DNA of 64,000 nt, taken from assembly GCA_045862995.1 (NCBI GenBank), contig BTVX01000005.1, forward strand, positions 62,001-126,000. The letters run 5' to 3'. A model generated the notes under the pieces. That model worked only from the letters and a program-made list of their open reading frames with translations. It was not told the DNA's origin and searched no databases. The translations under genes were made by a program, and so were the position numbers. The stretch is from UBA2387 sp019454665 (GTDB taxonomy: Bacteria; Armatimonadota; Fimbriimonadia; Fimbriimonadales; Fimbriimonadaceae). Shown here piece after piece: positions 36,302 through 45,921 of this stretch (position 1 is the stretch's first letter; every line of letters starts with the position of its first letter).

Positions 36302-37111
36302 TCAAGCATCCCTAACCCTCCGGCCCCATGCTTGGAAGATCGTCGGCCCGCACATCAGCGTCGTGGAGTCATCGGCGATGGACCGAAGCCGTTCGAGAAG
36401 TTGCCCGAGTTCGTCCTCGGTCGTCAGTCCGTCCTCGACGATCGCGTGGGAGATGGCCTCGACGGTCGCCACGATCAGATGCTTGACGCCGCCCTTCACG
36501 GCCACCGGCTGCCATGCGCTGACCCCGACCTCCGAGAGGCCGGCAGCAACCAAGAGTTCGGGGAGTTCGGGCCCCAGCCAAGCGTTGCCGCCGCGTTTGG
36601 CCACGACCCGTTCGTACCAACCGACCGTGGTGTCGAGTTCGGCTGAATGTGGATGGCTCCGATGGCCCCGAAAGTCAATGTCTTCCAGAACCAGAACTCC
36701 ACCCGGCGAGAGCCAGCCCTTCGCCCGCCTCAAGAGCTCCCTTCGAGACGGCAAGTGCGACAGGAGAAACCGGGCGTAAATCAGGTCGAACGGTTCGCTT
36801 GGCGACCATGCGTTGACATCGGCGGTTTCGTAAGCCACGTTCATCAGGCTCAGGGCGTGCGCTTCGGCTGATGCCATCGCGACTTTCTCGGCATCCAGCT
36901 CCACTCCGAGAACGCTTCCGCTGACTCCAACGCGGAAAGCCATCGTTGTCGCCACGTCGCCACCCCCCGAACCCAGGTCAAGGCAACGCATCCCCGGCAT
37001 GCAGAAGCGGTCGAGGAGCGGGTCCGTCCCTCCACGCATCACGTCGGCAAGGAGACGCAGCCGGTTGCGCCCGACCTCGCCGCCGCGAATGGAGTACGGA
37101 TTCTGAGCCAT
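36302..37111 (-). CDS. class I SAM-dependent methyltransferase
   Basis: A 269-residue enzyme. SAM-binding motif I is CLDLGSGGGDV near 43-53, the acidic end of strand 2 is LGVELDAE, and the motif for strand 4 is FDLIYARFLLSHL. The N-terminal YSIRGGEVGRNRL block is typical of small-molecule methyltransferases. The substrate is unknown. A CACAAT hexamer lies 5 nt before the ATG. It is divergent from the beta-mannosidase gene 55 nt away. Confidence 0.85.
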   Translation of the reverse strand: MAQNPYSIRGGEVGRNRLRLLADVMRGGTDPLLDRFCMPGMRCLDLGSGGGDVATTMAFRVGVSGSVLGVELDAEKVAMASAEAHALSLMNVAYETADVNAWSPSEPFDLIYARFLLSHLPSRRELLRRAKGWLSPGGVLVLEDIDFRGHRSHPHSAELDTTVGWYERVVAKRGGNAWLGPELPELLVAAGLSEVGVSAWQPVAVKGGVKHLIVATVEAISHAIVEDGLTTEDELGQLLERLRSIADDSTTLMCGPTIFQAWGRRVRDA

Positions 37112-37166
37112 GGCGCATTGTGCCCTCTCGGGTTGGCAGGGGACCGAGCGGGCGGTATCCTAGGTC

Positions 37167-39590
37167 GTGCTCCAGACCACCCTCTCCCGCGGATGGGAGT
37201 TCGTTTCTCGCGCCCAAGCCGCCAAGGGCCTTTGGTTGCCCGCCGAAGTTCCGGGCCACGTCCACCTCGACCTTCAGGCTGCGGGCGTCATCCCCGACCC
37301 GTTCGTGCGGATGCACGAGGCCGGAGTCCAGTGGGTGGACCAAGAGGATTGGACCTATCGGTGCCGTTTCGTTTGGGAACCTAAGGATGATTTGCCAAGA
37401 CGGGTCTTGCGCTTCGAGGGTCTGGATACGATCGCCACGATCTCCCTGAACGGCCAGGTCATCGGGCACAGCGCCAACATGCACGTCGCGCTCGAACTCG
37501 ACGTGACCGACCGGTTGCAGGAAGGCGAGAACGAACTGCTGGTCGAGTTCCTCTCGGCGGCACGCATCGGCGAGTCGCTGAAGGCCGACTACCTCGCCTC
37601 GGAGGGCTTGCGACCCGATTGCGCCAACTTCTTCGACCGCTCATTCGTTAGGAAGGCTCAGTATATGTTCGGCTGGGACTGGGGTCCCCGGCTCGTGTCG
37701 TGCGGCATCTGGCAGCCCGTCCGCCTGCTGGAGTTTGCCGCCCGCGTCACCGACGTTCACATCCGGCAGGAGCACCACAAGAAGGACGGTTCAGTGGAGA
37801 CCTGGTTCTCGGTCGAGCTTGAGGGCGAGGCTCAAACGGCCCTATTCGTGACCGCACCCGATGGCGAGCGACTTCCGGTCGGCCCGAGTGGGCGGCTGAA
37901 GTTCAAAGAACCCTACCTCTGGTGGACGCACGACCTTGGCGAGTCGCACCTCTACACGCTGGAGATCGAGGTGCAACCCACCGCCAGCGCCCCGTTCGTG
38001 GAGACCAGACGCTTCGGACTCCGAACGATTCGGTTGCGCCGCGAGAAGGACGAGTTTGGCGAGTCGTTCCAGTTTGTGCTGAACGGCGTGCCCATCTATG
38101 CGCGCGGGGCCAACTGGATTCCCGACCACTCCTTCCCTTCTTCGATCACGCCTTCGCAGCTGTTCGATCAGTTCGCCCGCGTCGTGGACATGAACATGAA
38201 CATGCTGCGCGTGTGGGGTGGCGGGCTCTACGAGAGCGACGCCTTCTACGATCACGCCGACGAACAAGGCGTGCTGATCTGGCAGGACTTCGCCTACGGA
38301 TGCGCCTACTATCCCGACGGGCCTGAGGCGCAGGAAGCAGCCCGTCAGGAGGCCATCGCGAACGTGAAACGGCTCCGAAACCGCGCCAGCCTGGCGCTTT
38401 GGTGCGGCAACAACGAGAACCTCACCATGTTCGAGGGCCCGTGGGGCGGCAAGGAGCGCAACCCCGACCGCTACTACGGCGAGCACATCTACAATGAAGT
38501 GTTGCCCCAAGTCCTGGCCGAACTCGACCCCGAGCGCGACTACATCCCGACCAGCCCCTGGGGCGGCGAAAAGTCGAACGACGGCGGCATCGGCGACCAA
38601 CACTACTGGAACGTCTGGCACGGCGGCGACTGGCGCAACTACGCCGATTCCACCGCCCGATTCTGCTCGGAGTTCGGCTTCTCCGGGTCGCCGAGTATGG
38701 ACGTCTGGAACCGATATCTGGGCGAGAACGATAGGGACCCGAATGGTTCACAGGTGCGATGGCACGACAAGACCGGCAAGACGACCGAGATCTACAACGG
38801 CTACACGACGCTCCACTACCCCGAGCCCCAAAACCTGGAGGACCTGGTCTACTACACCCAGCTCAACCAGCGAGACGCCTTGCGGTTCGGCATCGAGCAC
38901 TTCCGTCGGTCGGCGTTCTGCAAGGGGACGCTGATCTGGCAGCTCAACGACTGCTGGCCCGTACAGAGTTGGGCCGTGGTGGATTGTCTGGGCAACTACA
39001 AGGCTGCCGCCTACGACCTGCGCCGCCTCTATGCGGACGTGTTGGTTTCCATGGACCGGCAGGGTGCCGTGGTCAAGGTTCACTGCGTGAACGACGGGAT
39101 GGAGAACGTGAAGGACGACCTGATCGTGCGCGCCGTCTCGCTCACCACGGGCGAGGTGGTCCGCGAGTGGGAGCAGAAAGTCTCGGTGAAACCGGGCGAC
39201 CGCAAAGTCGGCCTGGAAGTCTCGATCAAGGGTCTGAACACGGCCGAGACGCTCTTGGTCGCCTACTGGGAATCGGCTTGGGGATGTACGCTGCTTTGCG
39301 AGCCGAAGGACGCGCGACCGGCCAAGTTCGAGGTGCACGCGTCCAGTGCGGGCCAGGATGGCTTGATCCTTCGCGCCGAAGGCCCTGTGGTGGACCTGTG
39401 CCTCGGGGGCTACGGCTGGGAGCACGGGCTCTCCGACGGCGGCCCCCTGCAAGGTCCCGGCACGCAAATCTTCGTGACGCTCCCCGAGCGAGGCGACTAC
39501 GAGATGAGCTTCCTCAAGGCGCCGACCAGGCTGCGCGGCCGATCGCTGGCCGGGTGGCACGAGATTCGCGTGAGCCGAGCACCTCTCTAG
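37167..39590 (+). CDS. beta-mannosidase, glycoside hydrolase family 2
   Basis: An 807-residue GH2 enzyme without a signal peptide. Domains run jelly-roll (about 1-180), immunoglobulin-like (180-275), TIM barrel (275-620) and C-terminal beta domains. The acid/base is Glu417 in CGNNEN and the nucleophile Glu502 in CSEFGF; RGANWIPDHSFPS, RVWGGGLYE and QLNDCWPVQSWAVVD are hallmark blocks of the mannosidase branch. It releases mannose from the non-reducing end of mannans or glycans in the cytoplasm. The GTG start is 5 nt after a TATCCT hexamer, so the transcript may be leaderless. The gene ends 4 nt before repeat element B. Confidence 0.93.
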   Translation: MLQTTLSRGWEFVSRAQAAKGLWLPAEVPGHVHLDLQAAGVIPDPFVRMHEAGVQWVDQEDWTYRCRFVWEPKDDLPRRVLRFEGLDTIATISLNGQVIGHSANMHVALELDVTDRLQEGENELLVEFLSAARIGESLKADYLASEGLRPDCANFFDRSFVRKAQYMFGWDWGPRLVSCGIWQPVRLLEFAARVTDVHIRQEHHKKDGSVETWFSVELEGEAQTALFVTAPDGERLPVGPSGRLKFKEPYLWWTHDLGESHLYTLEIEVQPTASAPFVETRRFGLRTIRLRREKDEFGESFQFVLNGVPIYARGANWIPDHSFPSSITPSQLFDQFARVVDMNMNMLRVWGGGLYESDAFYDHADEQGVLIWQDFAYGCAYYPDGPEAQEAARQEAIANVKRLRNRASLALWCGNNENLTMFEGPWGGKERNPDRYYGEHIYNEVLPQVLAELDPERDYIPTSPWGGEKSNDGGIGDQHYWNVWHGGDWRNYADSTARFCSEFGFSGSPSMDVWNRYLGENDRDPNGSQVRWHDKTGKTTEIYNGYTTLHYPEPQNLEDLVYYTQLNQRDALRFGIEHFRRSAFCKGTLIWQLNDCWPVQSWAVVDCLGNYKAAAYDLRRLYADVLVSMDRQGAVVKVHCVNDGMENVKDDLIVRAVSLTTGEVVREWEQKVSVKPGDRKVGLEVSIKGLNTAETLLVAYWESAWGCTLLCEPKDARPAKFEVHASSAGQDGLILRAEGPVVDLCLGGYGWEHGLSDGGPLQGPGTQIFVTLPERGDYEMSFLKAPTRLRGRSLAGWHEIRVSRAPL

Positions 39591-39594
39591 GGAG

Positions 39595-39775
39595 AGCTCG
39601 GTTGGGTTCGGTTGGGTTCGGTTGGGTTCGGTATGGTTCGGTATGGTTCGGAGGGGCTCATGAAACCTCAGTACAGACTTCTCCCACCACCGAACACCAC
39701 CGAACACTACCGAACTTCACCTAACTTCACCTAACTCCACCGAACCAAACCGAACACTACCGAACCCCACCTAGC
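39595..39775. repeat. inverted arrays of 10-bp units, element B (no gene inside)
   Basis: Left arm 39595-39660: six exact-phase units, GTTCGGTTGG three times, GTTCGGTATG twice, then GTTCGGAGGG. Right arm 39686-39775: about nine units in reverse orientation (CGAACACCAC, CGAACACTAC, CTAACTTCAC and variants). About 25 nt separate the arms. It fills the 180 nt between the stop codons of two convergent genes, and the TAG of the CocE gene lies inside the last unit. Confidence 0.85.
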
Positions 39776-41615
39776 CTCCCAGCGTCCGCACGACCAAACG
39801 GCTGGCCGTCGCCCCGCCCAAGTGAACGCGGTGGGTGGCCTTGATGAAGTGCTCGGGCCGCGCCTGATAGATGTCCGTGAACGTCTGCGGGTTGCGGTCG
39901 AGCAGCGGGAACATCGAACTCTGGATCTGCACCACCAGACGGTGACCCTTCTTGAACGTGTGGAACAGGCCTTGGAGCGGCACTCGCACCAGAGTGGTCT
40001 CGCCCGGAACGAACGCCTTGGGGTGCGAGAGCGACTCGCGGTACTTGCCGCGCAGGCAGTCCCACCGCACGAGCATCTGGTAGTTCGCCAGTTCAACCGG
40101 GGGGGTCACCTTGGTGTTGGCCGGGGCGTCGGCGGGGTACTCGTCCACCACCTTGACCACCCAGTCGGCATCGGTCCCGGTGATGGACACGTAGAGTTCC
40201 GCCGAGATCGGCCCCGCGAGCGTGAGGTCGGCTTCCAGAGGCTCCGTGCGGAAAGTCAACACGTCGGAACGTGCCGACGCGAACCGCTGGTCCTCGATCA
40301 TGAACGACGACGGGACGCCGGAGACGGTTCGACCGATGAACGGCACGGGGTCCGCTGGGTCGCTGACGAACTCGGCGACGCCCATATCGGACTTGGCCAT
40401 CCCGACGCGTCCGCCGGGATGCAGGTAGAGCGACGCCTCCTTGCTCTCCCTGGGCGGCCAAACGTCGAAGTTCGACCACTTGTTGAGCCCCGTGTCGAAC
40501 ACCATCGCCTCGGGCAACTTCGGAGCGTCTTTGCCGTGCAAGTGGTGGGCAAAGAACGGACGTTCGACCTCGTTGACAAAGGCCTCGCCCGTTCTGGAGC
40601 CGAACTCGATCGCGCCCAAGCGCTCCGCCGGCCCGTGCCAGCCACCGTGGGACCACGGCCCCATCACGATGCGGTTGTCGGTGCCCGGGCTCTGGTGTTC
40701 GATGGTCAGGTACGTCTGCCACGCGCCGAACAGGTCCTCGGCGTCGAACAGCCCGCCCACCACGAGCACGGCCGGCCTGATGTTCTTGAGGTGCGGCCGG
40801 ACGTTGCGCTTCTGCCAATACTCGCTGTAATCCGCCGCCCGCGTGGTCTCCTCCCAGTAGAGGTTGTCCTTGAAGAGCGGCAGGTAGTTCGGTAGCGGCC
40901 CCATTTCCAAGTGGAACTTGTAGAGGTCGTTGTGCGGCATGCGGAAGGTGGATCGCGCGGGGGTGGCCGTTGGCTGGGGCCGCGGAGCGCCGAAGCCGAG
41001 CTGAAAACTGAAGCGTTGCGCCAGCGAGAACGCGCCGCCCCGATGGTCGTCGTCGCCTTCGAAACGGTCGGTCACCGGCGCCTGCGGCGAGACCGCTTTC
41101 AACGCCGGGTGCGCGTCAATGAGCGAGTGGGTGGCATAGAAGCCAGGTTGCGAGACGCCGTAGATGCCGACCTTGCCGTTGTGGTTGGGCACGTTGCGGA
41201 TCAGGTACTCGATGGTGTCGTAGGCGTCGGAGCTTTCATCCACCTGGTTGCCCGTCTTGTTGGGGATGTGGGGCACGCAGTAGATGTGGTGCCCTTCGGA
41301 CATGTAGCGGCCGCGCACGTCCTGATAGACGAAGATGTAGCCGTCCTCGGCAAACGCCCGGGCCGGCCCGAGCGAGCCCTTGAAGGCGTCCGGGCCATAC
41401 GGCCCCGAGCCGTACGGCGTGCGGATCATCAGGATCGGATAGGTCTTGCTCATGTCCTTGGGGGCGTAGATGCCCGTGTACAGCCGCACGCCGTCGCGCA
41501 TCGGCACCATCACCTCGGTCTTGGTGTAGGTGTCGCGGATCGCGTTGCGCTGGGCGAAGAGGATGGCGGACCAGGTGAGCAAAAGAACTCCACAGACGAG
41601 CCGGAGCGGTCGCAT
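39771..41615 (-). CDS. CocE/NonD family hydrolase (X-Pro dipeptidyl-peptidase-like)
   Basis: A 614-residue exported alpha/beta hydrolase. A signal peptide covers about 1-21. The catalytic Ser155 is in GVSQPG, with Asp in VGGLFDAEDLFG and His in GPWSHGGWHG; VYQDVRGRYMSEG is the oxyanion-side motif common to the family. The C-terminal third is the jelly-roll domain of CocE-like enzymes. Members cleave esters or acyl-Pro peptides; this one's substrate is unknown. It converges on the beta-mannosidase gene across repeat element B. Confidence 0.88.
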   Translation of the reverse strand: MRPLRLVCGVLLLTWSAILFAQRNAIRDTYTKTEVMVPMRDGVRLYTGIYAPKDMSKTYPILMIRTPYGSGPYGPDAFKGSLGPARAFAEDGYIFVYQDVRGRYMSEGHHIYCVPHIPNKTGNQVDESSDAYDTIEYLIRNVPNHNGKVGIYGVSQPGFYATHSLIDAHPALKAVSPQAPVTDRFEGDDDHRGGAFSLAQRFSFQLGFGAPRPQPTATPARSTFRMPHNDLYKFHLEMGPLPNYLPLFKDNLYWEETTRAADYSEYWQKRNVRPHLKNIRPAVLVVGGLFDAEDLFGAWQTYLTIEHQSPGTDNRIVMGPWSHGGWHGPAERLGAIEFGSRTGEAFVNEVERPFFAHHLHGKDAPKLPEAMVFDTGLNKWSNFDVWPPRESKEASLYLHPGGRVGMAKSDMGVAEFVSDPADPVPFIGRTVSGVPSSFMIEDQRFASARSDVLTFRTEPLEADLTLAGPISAELYVSITGTDADWVVKVVDEYPADAPANTKVTPPVELANYQMLVRWDCLRGKYRESLSHPKAFVPGETTLVRVPLQGLFHTFKKGHRLVVQIQSSMFPLLDRNPQTFTDIYQARPEHFIKATHRVHLGGATASRLVVRTLGG

Positions 41616-41648
41616 GACGGACTATTCGTCCCCATTCGCCCGTTTCCT

Positions 41649-43970
41649 TCAGGATTCCTGGCGCCGTTCGAACCAGATGGACTGCAGAACCTGAGCCAAC
41701 TCCGTTGCCGTATCGGGTTTGAGGATCAGCGCCTGCACACCGATCTCCTTGGCGAGAGAACGATCGGACTCGCGAATGAACCCAGACGTGATGACGATCG
41801 GAACATCCGGTCGAACCCGGCGCAACCCTCTCGAAAGCTCGAAGCCCGACATGCCCGGCATCGAGATGTCCGACACCACGACGTCGAACGCGCTCGGATC
41901 CTCCTCGAACAGGGCTAGGGCTTGAACGGGATCGGAAATGCCCCGCACCTGATATCCAAGCCGCTTCAGAGACCGTAGGGCCAGGAAGACCAACGCCTCT
42001 TCGTCGTCAACGTAGAGAATCCGCTGCCCCGCGGCATGCGACGTCTCCGCTCGGTGAGGTGCTTCGGGCGATCCCCCGCCTTCGACCAGAGGCAGGTAGA
42101 CGCGAAACACCGAACCGTGGCCGATCTCGCTGTACACGGTGCAAGTCCCGCCGTGGCTCTTGACGATGCCGTGAACGACCGATAGGCCCAGGCCGGTTCC
42201 GCCCCTGGCCTCGCGAGTCGTGAAGAACGGATCGAACACCCGGGCCAGCGTCGAGCGATCCATGCCGCATCCATCGTCCGCGATCGAGATCCGTCCATAG
42301 GCCCCTGGCTTCAAGTCGGGCAACGTGGAATTCCCCTCGCCATTGACCACAACGTGATCCAAGGTCACCTCGATCCGCCCCCGCGTGTCAATCGCGTGGA
42401 TGGCATTCGTCACGAGATTGACCAAGACTTGGTGCATCTGGGTCGCGTCCGCCTGTACCACGAGCGGCGCATCCGGGAGGTTGCGCACGATCTCGATCAT
42501 CCGCGGCGTCGTCGCCCTCAGCAAGTCCAGGGCTTCCCCGACCACGTCCTGGAGCTGGACGGGCACGCGCTCCCCGCTCCCCGGCCGGCTGAACGACAGG
42601 ATCTGGTTCACGATCTGGGTGGCCCGGACGGTCGCCCGAGCGATTTCGTTGAGACTCTCGCGAGCCGGATGATCGGACTCCAGGTCCTCCAGGGCCAATC
42701 GCGCGTTGCCTCCGATGGCAAGGAGCAGGTTGTTGAAGTCGTGGGCGATCCCGCCGGAAAGAGTCCCCAGCGCCTCCAGCTTCTGAGAACGCAGTTGAAG
42801 GTCGGCGGCCCGCTTGCGCTCGGTGATGTCGAGCGTCACGCCCGCATAGTGGATGGGCTTGCCTTGGTCGTCCCGCTGCACTTTGCCCCGACTCTGATGC
42901 CACCGAACCGACCCGTCCTTCTGGGGAACGCGGTACTCCACGTTGACATGGGTGCCGTCCCGCAACTTGGCCTCGGTCGTTTCGGCGATCATCTGCTGGT
43001 CGTCCGGGTGGATCCTGGAGAACACGAAGTCCAGCGAACCGGCGCCGAGTTCTTCGCGCGTGATGCCCCACAGCCGGCAGTTCGCGTCGTCCCACTCGAC
43101 CGTGCCCTCGTCCAAGTTCACGGTCCACGTGCCCATCCGACCGGCTTCGAGGGCTGCGGCAAGATGGGCATTGGACGTCCGGAGCAGACGCTCGCTCTCC
43201 TCGCGCGCGGTGATGTCCCGCAGAATCACGGTGAACCACTTGGTGCCGCTCACTTCGATCTGCGAAATCGAAGCCTCGATCGGAAACACGCGGCCATCGC
43301 TATGAACGCCATGCACCGAACCCAACGACCCCATGTGCCTCCGCGTGACTCCGCTCGCCCCAAAGGTGCGGATCAAGCGGCTGTGCGAATCCGCGATCGA
43401 AGGGGGCAACAGCCGCTCCAATCCGCGCCCGATCATCTCCTCGGCGCTTACGCCGAACATAAACTCCGCCGCGTGGTTGAACAGCACGATGCGATGCTGG
43501 TCGTCCAGGGTGATGATGCCGTCCATCGCCGAAGCGACCAAGCCCATCAGCCTCGCTTCCGAAATCTGCTGAGATGCGCCCGCCTCGCTCGCCTCGGAAC
43601 GCAACCTCCGCGTCTCGTGCCGTTGTTCTTCGAGTTCGCGCCGTAGGTTCAGGTCGCGAGCCATCCAACACACACCCAGACTCGCCACCAGATACAGGCC
43701 GAACGACAGCCATTCGTCCGGCCCGAGTCGGGCGCTCCAGCGGGGAGGAAGAAACACGTAAGCGGCCCCGAGGCCACCCGTGACGGCGGCGAAAACCGAC
43801 TCGGCGAATCCCCACCGCCACGCACAGAGCACCACGGCCAGAAACAGCGTGCTGAACACCGCCTGTTCGCCCAGAAAAGGGTCCAAGGCGGCGCGGACAC
43901 CAAGGGCGACCGCCACCACAGCGGTCACCCAAACGTAGGTCAGCGGGCCTCTAGCGGACTCAAGCTTCAC
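41649..43970 (-). CDS. hybrid sensor histidine kinase with two PAS domains and a receiver
   Basis: A 773-residue kinase. The N-terminus has about four membrane helices of the KdpD-type DUF4118 sort. Two PAS domains follow (about 140-255 and 265-385), the second with a PAC motif. The dimerisation helix has the phosphorylated His410 in GGIAHDFNN, and the ATPase domain has NAIHAID, DDGCGMD, FDPFFTT and GTGLGLS. A receiver ends the protein, with its Asp in VVSDISMPG. I use the GTG at 43970, preceded by AGG, rather than the longest frame start at 44039, because a near-perfect promoter (TTGGCA-17-TATAGT) lies inside the extra 69 nt. The partner is unknown. Confidence 0.88.
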   Translation of the reverse strand: MKLESARGPLTYVWVTAVVAVALGVRAALDPFLGEQAVFSTLFLAVVLCAWRWGFAESVFAAVTGGLGAAYVFLPPRWSARLGPDEWLSFGLYLVASLGVCWMARDLNLRRELEEQRHETRRLRSEASEAGASQQISEARLMGLVASAMDGIITLDDQHRIVLFNHAAEFMFGVSAEEMIGRGLERLLPPSIADSHSRLIRTFGASGVTRRHMGSLGSVHGVHSDGRVFPIEASISQIEVSGTKWFTVILRDITAREESERLLRTSNAHLAAALEAGRMGTWTVNLDEGTVEWDDANCRLWGITREELGAGSLDFVFSRIHPDDQQMIAETTEAKLRDGTHVNVEYRVPQKDGSVRWHQSRGKVQRDDQGKPIHYAGVTLDITERKRAADLQLRSQKLEALGTLSGGIAHDFNNLLLAIGGNARLALEDLESDHPARESLNEIARATVRATQIVNQILSFSRPGSGERVPVQLQDVVGEALDLLRATTPRMIEIVRNLPDAPLVVQADATQMHQVLVNLVTNAIHAIDTRGRIEVTLDHVVVNGEGNSTLPDLKPGAYGRISIADDGCGMDRSTLARVFDPFFTTREARGGTGLGLSVVHGIVKSHGGTCTVYSEIGHGSVFRVYLPLVEGGGSPEAPHRAETSHAAGQRILYVDDEEALVFLALRSLKRLGYQVRGISDPVQALALFEEDPSAFDVVVSDISMPGMSGFELSRGLRRVRPDVPIVITSGFIRESDRSLAKEIGVQALILKPDTATELAQVLQSIWFERRQES

Positions 43971-44010
43971 CCGAGCACCTCGCTGCGAAAGTTCTCTCGC
44001 ATTGAGATCA

Positions 44011-44039
44011 ACTATACAACGTTTGAAGCGATCTGCCAA
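44011..44039 (-). promoter_or_regulatory. promoter of the hybrid kinase gene
   Basis: On the minus strand TTGGCA (44039-44034) and TATAGT (44016-44011) are spaced by exactly 17 nt. The predicted transcript starts near 44004, about 34 nt before the chosen GTG start. The -35 hexamer coincides with what would otherwise be taken as a TTG start codon. Confidence 0.7.
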
Positions 44040-44058
44040 CCCTGGGCTGGAGCAGAGC

Positions 44059-45813
44059 CTAACTCTGCTGGAACTGCCCCGCCGACCTCAGCGCCGCGGC
44101 GACAGTCACATTGGGCAACGCGCCGTCCCAGTTGCGGTGCATCCCCTCGGTCTCATCGCCCGTGCGATAGGGCAAGAGCGGCATCTTGGGGTGGTGCGAA
44201 GCCACCACCCAGCCCTCTTGGATCATGGCTTCCAGACACTGCAGGGCCGCATCCACCGATTGCGCCGGGTCGGCGAACAATCCCAGCATCCTCGTCTGGA
44301 GTTCGCGGTTGATGAACTCGGCGCGGTGTTCCGTGGACAGGATGTCCGTCAAGACTTTGAAGATTCCCACGCCCGGCAGGATGCGCCCGTCGCGCTCCCA
44401 ACACGGCTCCTGAATGATCCGCCCCTCGTGCAGAATCGGCACGAACCCCCGCTTGGCACCCTCCAGATTCAGCTTGAACACGTTGTTCTGGCCGATGGCC
44501 CATTCGGAAGGTTTGCCCAAGAACATCTGCATCACCTGCTTGATGGCCGTGATGTTGTACTCGCCGATGCTGGCGAAAAACGGGTTGTCGTTCATGAAAC
44601 CTCCCGTTCCCAGCCATTGGAACGCCAGGTCGGGCTCCAACTCCAAGCCCGAGTCCGCGGCGATCCGCGACGTGTGCTCCTTCACATCCGTGAACACCCC
44701 GTTCGCCGTGTACCAGAAGTCGGCAAACCGGATGTGCTGACCGATCCGCTTCCGCTGGGTTTCGTCGTAGTGCCTCTTGAGCCAATCCGGCGCCAACTTC
44801 CCACGCTCCAGCGCGATGATCGTATAGGCCAGGTGCCGCGCGCCGGTCTGGGCCAGGGTGAGCCCGGCGGCAAGGATCGGATCGGCGAACCCCGCACACT
44901 CGCCACACAGAAACCAGTTCTCGCCCGCAAGGCGCTCGGCGACGAACGACCAGTCCTTGGTCGAGTAGAACTTGCCTTCGCTGGCCGCCCCCTGCATCAA
45001 CGGGCCGATGCGCGGATCGCCAGCGACGGCTTCGCGGTAGAGGTCCTGAGGACGCTTGCCGCATGATTTGGCATACTCGGCGGGACACACCAGCCCCACG
45101 CTCGTGCGGTCGGGCCCCAGCGGGATGAACCACAGCCAACCGTAGCCCAGGCTCATGACCTGAACCTTCGTGGCTCCCTTCCCCACGGTCACCGCCCACT
45201 CGGCGTTGCGCCAGTACTCCCAGAAGGCCACGTTGCGCAACGCGGTGGGCTCGTCCACCTCTACGCCCATCGCCCGCCGCAGGATGCCCGAGTTGCCCGA
45301 TGCGTCCACGTAGTGCTTGGCCTCGACGACTTCTCCGTTCTCGAGGACCAGCCCGTGCACGCGGTCCCCATCCCTTTCGATCGCGGCAACCTTGGTCTGC
45401 TCCAAGACCCGGCATCCCAACTCCTTGGCGTGGTCGAGCAGGATCTTGTCGTAGATCGCCCGATCCACCTGAAACGCGGTCTGGGTGCGTTGCCCCTCGT
45501 ACTTCGCCGGCCGCGGCTCGTCCACAAACCGGTGCGCGGGATAAAACTCGAAATCCCACAAATCGTCCGTACGACCCCAGCGATAGGTCGCCCCGATCTT
45601 GATCGGAAACCCGGCGCGCTCGATTTTGTCCCAGACGCCCATCTCGGCCAACACGGCGCAGACATTGGGCAGTTGGCTTTCGCCGACATGGTCTCGGGGA
45701 AACGACTCGCGCTCCAAGATCAACACGTCGGTCTTGGGGGAGTATCGCTTGATCAGCGATCCGAGCGTGCTTCCCGCCGGTCCACCTCCGATCACGGCAA
45801 CCGTCGCCTTCAT
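44059..45813 (-). CDS. FAD-dependent halogenase-like oxidoreductase
   Basis: A 584-residue flavoprotein. The FAD motif GGGPAGS is at 9-15, GESQLP follows near 44, and the signature W226-L-W-F-I-P matches the WxWxIP motif of flavin-dependent halogenases. The second FAD motif reads FADPILAAGLTLAQTG. These features put it with the tryptophan-halogenase/geranylgeranyl-reductase superfamily; whether it halogenates cannot be decided because a catalytic Lys cannot be placed by eye. There is no biosynthetic cluster around it. TACAAT (45821-45826) lies 7 nt before the ATG, suggesting a leaderless transcript. Confidence 0.72.
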   Translation of the reverse strand: MKATVAVIGGGPAGSTLGSLIKRYSPKTDVLILERESFPRDHVGESQLPNVCAVLAEMGVWDKIERAGFPIKIGATYRWGRTDDLWDFEFYPAHRFVDEPRPAKYEGQRTQTAFQVDRAIYDKILLDHAKELGCRVLEQTKVAAIERDGDRVHGLVLENGEVVEAKHYVDASGNSGILRRAMGVEVDEPTALRNVAFWEYWRNAEWAVTVGKGATKVQVMSLGYGWLWFIPLGPDRTSVGLVCPAEYAKSCGKRPQDLYREAVAGDPRIGPLMQGAASEGKFYSTKDWSFVAERLAGENWFLCGECAGFADPILAAGLTLAQTGARHLAYTIIALERGKLAPDWLKRHYDETQRKRIGQHIRFADFWYTANGVFTDVKEHTSRIAADSGLELEPDLAFQWLGTGGFMNDNPFFASIGEYNITAIKQVMQMFLGKPSEWAIGQNNVFKLNLEGAKRGFVPILHEGRIIQEPCWERDGRILPGVGIFKVLTDILSTEHRAEFINRELQTRMLGLFADPAQSVDAALQCLEAMIQEGWVVASHHPKMPLLPYRTGDETEGMHRNWDGALPNVTVAAALRSAGQFQQS

Positions 45814-45921
45814 TCAGACCATTGTAACTCAACGGTCAGTTTCCAATCACCTTCGCGGACATCGTCGGACCTAGGCATACCCTCCCCATCTGGCCCGTCT
45901 CAGCCAGAATCAAGGTTGAAG

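Noticed and set aside
39595..39775. CRISPR-like array
   Set aside because: Units are only 10 bp, contiguous without unique spacers, and reverse orientation halfway. No cas genes are present.
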